DNA from: Heterocephalus glaber
Lineage: Eukaryota > Chordata > Mammalia > Rodentia > Bathyergidae
Length of the DNA: 64,000 nucleotides
Direction: 5' to 3'
Assembly (NCBI RefSeq): GCF_000247695.1
Contig: NW_004624843.1
Span: 2,464,295 to 2,528,294 of the forward strand
Below the pieces are notes generated by a model that saw nothing but the letters and a program-made list of their open reading frames with translations, made no database searches and was not told the origin of the DNA. The position numbers were made by a program, and so were the translations under genes. Below, piece after piece: positions 57,531 to 64,000 of the stretch. Each line of letters starts with the position of its first letter. Position 1 is the first letter of the stretch.

Positions 57531-59487
57531 TATTTTTGTAAATATGTGTGTATATGGATCTCAAGGATACTTATGAATTAGAATTCCTCAACACAGTTAT
57601 TGAAGTTTATCTTAAGAGGAGAATAAGTATATAGTCAAGCTGATATACTATGACTTACATAATTCCAAATACTCAGTGACTAAAATATACCCTTAGTATA
57701 TTTAAAAGAATATACATATGTCTTTTTGTAAAAAATCACTGTGTAAGTACTATTTTTAAACAGACCATACTCTCCATTAAATAATTGGATTGTTTTCATA
57801 CAAATTTGAAAAGTACCAAAAATGTAATTTCCAAAGTTGACCATTTAAACTAATAGAGTTTATTGAGGAGAAATTTGTCATTGTGACAAGGAGAGGTTTG
57901 ACATTTTGCTGACTTCCAACGTGTCTTTTGTTAGCCTGTCCTGAATATTGCCAAACTATGGGATCAAATAAAGGGTGACACATTGATTTTTCAAGTGAAT
58001 GTTTTTCTTTTATAGGACACCAAAAAAAGAAGGCTTGTCAAGAGATGCATGGATTTTTCCCTTTGTTGGGTAGACTTAGTGAATAGAAGTAGCTTTAAAT
58101 GACAGTATAGTTATTTATAGTAAAGCAGATGAAAAATTTATGCTCTATTTGTATGCATCAGACCAAGGTATGACCTTTTGCAATGGTGATAGACTAAAAA
58201 TTCAAGCATGCTAGCTGAATACTTTGTGCCACACTTATTGAGTACCCAAAGGCCAGATATTAAAATCAAAGTCTAAACATCAGAAATACTGTATGTAGTA
58301 GGATGTATCTGATTCTTTTCTATTACTGAAGGCACCAAAGTTTAAATGATTCCAGAATAACACCGAGTACCAGTATGGAACATTAGTTGTTGTTAAAGCC
58401 TTTTGTCTATCTTTAAATTAACTTTTATAGCACCTTTTTTTCAGCTTTTTTCACTGTTTTAAACATGAGAAGAGGAAGAAAGAAAGGTGATGATACTGCC
58501 AGAGCCCGGGGAAAATCTGTTTGATGGGCTCCAGGGAAGGAGATGCCATAGGAAACAGAGAAAACCCAGGCTTCTCCCTTCCCCTTCATATGAACCTCAA
58601 ATGCTTCCCATCCACTGAATGCATCCAGAAACCAGTGCACAAAGAAGACTGGGAGTTATACTTCTTTGAGATGGAAATGAAAGAAAGAAAAGAAGAGAAA
58701 TTAAATTGAGAAGAAAGAAAAGAGTGGTTTAACAATGTTACTACAATGTCACAAAAACCATGACAAAGAAATTCCTTCTCCCACCAAATGAGGGATGCCA
58801 ACATGGGGAAAACATAAGGTGACACTTACACTTCATTTTATTTTTACTAATTGTGACCACCTCAGAAGGGACTCATTGGTATACAAGGGGATATAATTGC
58901 TGAATTACTTACTTAGATTTGCTTGTGTATATATATCATTTTGACTAAACAATGCTACTAGATTATGGCCACAATAATGGGAGATGAGTATTACTTTTCA
59001 AAATATTAATACTAGTAAATAAAAACATAGGCATGACTTAAATTAGCGAAATTATCATATGTAAGTCATTTCAATGTACACAATGAAACTGATACTAAGG
59101 AATAAAAACATGAATAAAATAAAGTAATAGAAATAAAAATATGATAGGTGAAATTGTTCATTGTATTATGAGATTAACATGTAAAGTAATAAGTGATGTT
59201 GAGTGCCTCTGCCCATTGCTCCTCCTTCCTGATGATTGGCTTCTAATTGCCACTATGAACTAACTCTTAGAATTTCTCAATATTGAGGATTTCTAACCTC
59301 ATGTTTGTAGGAGTCAGATCATTGACCCACAAAATAATGACCATGACTCATTTCTGTAACTTGTGAAGGTGTTACATTTCACAGCAAAGAGAATTTTGTA
59401 GGTGTCATTATGGTTACAGACTCCTAAAATAGAGGATTATTCTGGATTATTCAAATGAGGTGATAATACCACATATCCTCATAGAAG
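57531..59487. other. unassigned AT-rich sequence
   Basis: Nearly 2 kb with no gene or named repeat recognised. Open frames of 62-79 codons at 58425-58825 overlap on both strands and have no domain. Confidence 0.4.
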
Positions 59488-59880
59488 CTGTATTAGTTAC
59501 CTTTTCCATTACTGAGCTACAACACCCAAAATCCACAACTTAAAAAAGGAGAGGTTTAATTTGGTTCACGATTTAAGGGAATTCAGTCCATGGTCAGCTG
59601 GTCTCAATTCTGAAATTTCATGGCATAAGGGGATAAGTGGTGCTAAATATGCTTAGTTCATGGTGGCCTGGAAACCGAGTAGAGGAACAGGACCAGAGAG
59701 AAAGGGTTCAGGGGCTATATACAGTACCAAAGTCATGTCCCATGACCCACCCATATATACCCAGAAGTGTGCTTCGCTAATCCCCTAAATGGCTTCCAAG
59801 CCCATCAAGTTGACATAATTAACCTCATCCACCACATTTCACTCTATGTCAAACTGACAACCAAACACAGTTTCTTAAAC
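59488..59880 (-). mobile_element. MaLR-type LTR
   Basis: Antisense order: 'gtattagttaccttttccat', 'gattcagtccatggtcagct'-like 'gaattcagtccatggtcag', 'cttagttcatggtggcctgg', 'gtcatgtcccatgacccac', 'ccatcaagttgacataatta'. It continues into internal-region-like sequence, so it is not a solo LTR. Confidence 0.7.
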
Positions 59881-61100
59881 CATACTTAATCTCTAAATAA
59901 AAACAAGGTCACAAAGCTGCTTAACCTGATACAATTATCATATGTACAATCAAAAGAAAATAATGCCTTCTCCAAATCTCAACAGTCCCAACATTGCTAA
60001 AAAGTCCAAATCAAAGTCTCCTCTGAGACTCAAGGCAAATGCTTGCTGTGAACCACAGAAAAAATCAAAGTAAACTACCTAATCCCAAAGTATAATAAAC
60101 AAGGTAAATGTTCCTGTGACAAAAGGAGAAATTGGGGAACAGAAAAAAAAATTGGACCAAAACAAGAATGAAAACCAGCAGAGCAGAGAATATTTCCTGT
60201 AGCTCCATATTCAACATGCAGGGCAATGGTGGTAACAAGTGAGGCTTAGAGGTCTTGAACAGTCTTTCTCCTATGGTCTTGTTGATTGCAGCCCCCATGG
60301 CCTTTCTCTCTTAGGCCACTTTTTCATAGCTTGCAGATTTCCTTGGAAGATGTTCCATGATCCTGGCACCTCTGACTTCACCTCTGACAAGGAGTCTCTG
60401 CTGAATCTTCAACTTCATTCCCAGAGTTTTTTTACACTGTCTTGTCGGGGGCTCCTACCCTGACCTCCTAGGAATTTGAGCAGGAAAGAGGGAATCTGAA
60501 CTCAACAGTCCAAGCAGGTTTATTGCTAACCCTGGAGCAGGGCCTCTCCATGTGAGCAGAACAGAGATGGTATCTCTTACAGGGAAACAGGCTTTTTATA
60601 GCATTTTTTGGTGGGATTTTGAGGGGATGGGTCAGAGAAGTGGCAGGCTGATGTGTCCTTCGTGTCCTCTGTAACCTGCCATCATGTTCTCAGGGGACCA
60701 CATGTAATCTGCTGAACATGTCCTCTGTGACCTAAGCAAAATGAGACCTTCATTTCTCTAAGTTGGCAGGGGGGCTTGTTTGAACTAGTGGTGTCCCTGT
60801 CTGGGCTCTATCAGAATTGGGTGGAGCCCTCTATCCAGGTGGAAGCCTCCCTGATTCCACAACTCTTCCATTCTGCATGCTGCTAAAAGCAGCATCACTT
60901 CCATGAAACCAAAATCAGTAGTTTTAGAAAATTCCATCAAATCAAATTATGAGAGACAACATCCTGTTCACCTATAGAAACAACTTGCTTATCAACTACA
61001 GTAATAAGTAATAAGAATCATAGTAATAAGAATCACTTCAAAAGTCTTTACTTCAATGTGTCTACCAGTCCTAAACCATTATGCCCCAAATCCTGACCAG
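59881..61100 (-). mobile_element. MaLR internal region remnant, interrupted by another LTR
   Basis: Antisense phrases typical of MaLR interiors: 'aatctcaacagtcccaacat', 'gtccaaatcaaagtctcctc', 'gagactcaaggcaaatgctt', 'gcagcccccatggcctttct', 'catagcttgcagatttcctt'. After the LTR at 60443-60861 the text resumes with 'ctcttccattctgcatgctg'. MaLR interiors are gag-derived but no open frame survives. The right limit is approximate. Confidence 0.6.
60443..60861 (-). mobile_element. solo LTR inserted in the MaLR interior
   Basis: In the minus-strand sense it starts TGTGGAATCAGGG (complement of 60849-60861) and ends 'gagcccccgaca' (complement of 60443-60454), giving TG...CA ends. A TATA-like 'gctataaaaagcc' lies at about 60592-60604 in complement, and AATAAA at about 60520-60525, followed by 'cctgcttggactgttgag'. 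A TSD is not clear (flanks 'ctgtct' / 'actctt'). ERV class undecided. Confidence 0.7.
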
Positions 61101-63779
61101 CTTCCTTGCCTTGAAAGATCTGTCTTAAACCTAGAGAGTTCAGACTGCAAACTTCTATAAACCATGCGCTTTTTGCTGTCCCTTCTGAGATACTGCTAAG
61201 ACACCGTGGTGGTTGTGTTCAATTTCTGCAATACATTGTAGCTTTTCTTTATTAACAGTCTCTCTGTCATCCTTTAAGGAATTCACTACTCATTGGATCA
61301 CTCTCTTCCGACCTACGATTTCAACTCTAGTAGTAGGTTTTTGTATTTTGTATATGTTTGTTTCTCAGACTCCAGGATACATGTCTAATCCATTCCCTTG
61401 TTTCCATTTCTACTGTCATTACCTTCATAAAAAACATCATCATCCCTTACCTAAATACTGCACAATTTACTGTCCCCAGTTAGTTCAAAATTTTGAACCT
61501 TGAAATGTCTTAACCTTCAATGATTTTTAAAGTAGCAACTCAGTTTCTACTTCAGTAGAAACATATTCTTAAAATTTATCTATATAACCACATTTTAGTA
61601 AAAGCATTTTAATCTGTGTACCTAAATGTGATCTATTCCATCATCACTCTATACAGATTGAAAGATGTTCACTTAAGATTAATGAACTTTTTCTCAGAAT
61701 GAAAGGAAATTTAAGTTTATTTAGGATTTCTATGCCTGATTCTTTATTATGATTTTGTGTATTTTGAAAGTTCATTACTTCTTTAAAAATTAGCATAGAA
61801 TCACATCAAAGCAAGTTTAAAGTATAAGTTTATTAATGTTTAACTCTGAAAAATAGGTTAGTCATATCTAGACTAATAAAATTAATCCAATGAAAAGAAC
61901 CTATGAGAAGTGCAATATTATTTTTTACTTTAATAGGCTGTGATGATAATAACACCATCACACACATAAATCTTCCAAGTCCTAAAATAAAATGTTCCTT
62001 TGTCTTCAGTTCAGATTCTTTGAATGTCTTTCTTTTTAGCTTTCCATCGATTTTATTATGTTATAAAACTGTAGTTTTTTTCACTTTGGAGAACCTCCTC
62101 CCTTTCCCTCTTTTCTTCCCTTCCAATTTGAATTGTTGTTCTCTGTAGTCTCAGCACTTGATTGTTACCAGCCCATCACCCTAAGATTCCTCCTCACTGA
62201 CCTCCTAGGTAGGATACAGTGTTGTAAATCTCATTTCTTCTTTTCACCTGCTCCATCATCTACTTTTTAAAGCAAGTAACTTCATTGTCAGATGGAAAGA
62301 AATAATTCCATGTCCTTGCAGACTGAGGTGTTGTTGATTTTAAAATCTTCATAAAAGATGCATAATTTACTTAGATATGTTTGCATTAGAAGAGAATTTT
62401 TTAAAGGAATTGCTCGATAAGTGTTTTAGCACCTGTTAATGTGAGCAAGTGTCTCTCATTTATTTATAAATACCATATCTTCCTATCAGAAATCCCAGAA
62501 ACTTTTAGTATCTTCAACTTTACCCCTTTATTAATATAGATTTGGAATGATATATGTCAGTAATATCTCATTTTAGGATTATGATACTCAGATATTAAGA
62601 AAAAAGTGAAAAGGAAGATAACTCCACAGAAGGCTTAATTTCTTGATAGATAAGTTACTAAATAATGAATCAAATAGGAAACATTGGGCCTCCTTCTTCT
62701 CATAGATGAAAGGACATTGGATATGAAAAGATCCCTGATAAGCAGTAGATACTGACATGGTGTGAGCCTCAGCCCAGGCAATAACAATGCATTCCATCAT
62801 GATTCTGGCATTTGGCCAAGTGAGTGAAAAACTTCAGACTGAGGTGGGATAAAACAAGCTAAACATGTAAGCCAGAGCTGCTGAACAAAAGTATAACATA
62901 AGCCATATAGGCAATTATAAATGTTCTAGTACTGACATTAAATTAAAAAAAGAACCGGGTAACATTATTTTTAATAATATGTTTTACTTAAAGAAATACA
63001 TCCAAAATGTTCTAACTTCAACATGATATCAATATGAAAACAAAGCTATGAGTGGGATATTTACATCCTTTTTTGTATTTGTATTAAAGATGTGAAATAA
63101 TAGTTAATTGTGCTGTCAGCTTGAATAAGAAACACTCAGCAGATCCATTTAGCACAGTTCTGGGTGTGTCTGCATGATTGACTTACTGAAGAGGGAGGAC
63201 CCTGTGGTATTGGTGTGGGTACCAGCAAGAAAAAGGGAAAGAAGAAGGAAGTCCCACTTCTACTTCTCCGGAGGAGCTGCAATCTCCATCCTCGCCTTGG
63301 ATACTCATCTCCAGGCTTCCAATGCAGACACTTCAGCTTCCCTGCAAGGACTTAACTTGCAAGGGACTCTGAAGCAAACTCTTAATGTGGTATGGAAATA
63401 TTGAGTTCGATGCAAACTCAGTATTGACTTTTAACTGGATACTCCAGCTCTCCTGTAAGCCCAGAGCCTTTCACATTCTCCCATACCTAACTCTGTGGCA
63501 GCCATTGTAAACCTACCTTGCAAATTCTTTATATATCATATGTATAATATTAAATTGTTCCTCTACTGAACTCTAATACATCCAGGATGTATTCTATAGT
63601 ACATCTCAAGTTCTTGGTGGCTGCATGTGTTGGTTTACAAATATTTAATTAAATAGCTATGATCCAAAGACAATTCCAATGTCCTTTATATTTCTGCATT
63701 AATTGTAGACTGAATGTAGCTTCTGCTTCCTCTGAAGTTTCACTTTGTAATAAAAATATTAACAAACAAAAGAACAATA
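61101..63779. other. unassigned sequence
   Basis: No gene or named repeat recognised in about 2.7 kb. Open frames of 70-96 codons at 61213-61503, 61903-62148, 62588-62800 and 63174-63404 lack domains. Confidence 0.4.
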
Positions 63780-63836
63780 TGAGGAAGAAAAGAGAAGATG
63801 AAGAGGAGGAGGAGGAAGAAGAAAAGGAGAAGAATG
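63780..63836. repeat. purine-rich (GAA/GGA)n microsatellite
   Basis: All-purine or nearly all-purine run of GAA/GAG/GGA units. It produces Glu-rich or Ser-rich open frames by chance on the two strands. Confidence 0.9.
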
Positions 63837-64000
63837 AGAACAAAGGTTCAGCTTAGGAGCCAGCATAAGATTCAGAGGAGTAGAAGAAGGACAAGAGGAG
63901 GAAACAAAATTTTGTTGTAGTTCTCTACACATACAGATATGTCTGGATCCCATCTTTGCACTTTTTCCTAGACGTCTCCCTGCAAGACTATCCTACTGGG
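63837..64000. other. unassigned window end
   Basis: Nothing recognised. Confidence 0.4.

Noticed and set aside
63649..63953. Glu-rich and Ser-rich open frames at the window end
   Set aside because: They arise from a GAA/GGA microsatellite.

Overview
This window is mammalian nuclear DNA: AT-rich, without operon-like gene packing, and built largely from layered transposable-element remnants. Short 7SL-derived B1-type SINEs together with tRNA-derived ID-type SINEs (several with clear target-site duplications, TSDs) point to a rodent. The ID subtype (an A-box reading like TTAGCTCAGTGG followed by a TTCYGCC-type segment) and the absence of recognisable B2 elements suggest a non-murid rodent, perhaps a castorimorph or sciuromorph. 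That placement is inference. I recognise no host protein-coding exon, tRNA, rRNA or CRISPR. The open reading frames are short, and where they resemble anything they are decayed transposon proteins.

Layout. 1-4175: an L1 LINE on the minus strand, running off the left edge, with its 5' UTR, a frameshifted ORF1 and a broken ORF2. 4176-14640: mostly unassigned AT-rich DNA with scattered ID, B1, MIR and L1M fragments and one candidate solo LTR. 14640-16740: a dead piggyBac-type transposase with a long Asp tract, an ID SINE inserted in it, and a 194-bp-offset direct repeat behind it. 17011-20380: an L2 remnant, a nearby partial duplicate of it, and a solo LTR. 21275-23200: two MaLR LTRs. 27504-27573: a 42-bp tailless ID fragment between perfect TSDs. 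29696-30110: a mariner remnant in two pieces of opposite orientation. 30844-31524: a second copy of the 17.5-kb LTR family with a clean 5-bp TSD.

34-44 kb: DNA-transposon, MaLR/MLT1, MIR and B1 copies. 44.5-47.1 kb: nested L1M / L2 / Tigger-like MITE, then a minus-strand L2. 49.7-52.7 kb: LTRs, including one split by a short L1 whose 5' junction carries a perfect 23-bp palindrome. 54.9-57.5 kb: a B1 split by LTR sequence with a duplicated U3 block, then an MLT1 split by an ID and by LTR-like sequence. 59.5-61.1 kb: a MaLR LTR plus internal region with another LTR inserted. The right end is unassigned, with a purine-rich microsatellite.

No genes work together here in the usual sense. The readable biology is insertion history: order of integration, mechanisms (target-primed reverse transcription, fold-back at a junction, tailless retroposition, DNA-transposon decay) and local duplication. 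I found no evidence for a new functional system. The most informative items are the L1-junction palindrome, the tailless ID insertion, the inverted mariner pieces, the local L2 duplication and an LTR family with internal 42-bp repeats. Repeat-family names were assigned by eye and boundaries are approximate unless a TSD is given.
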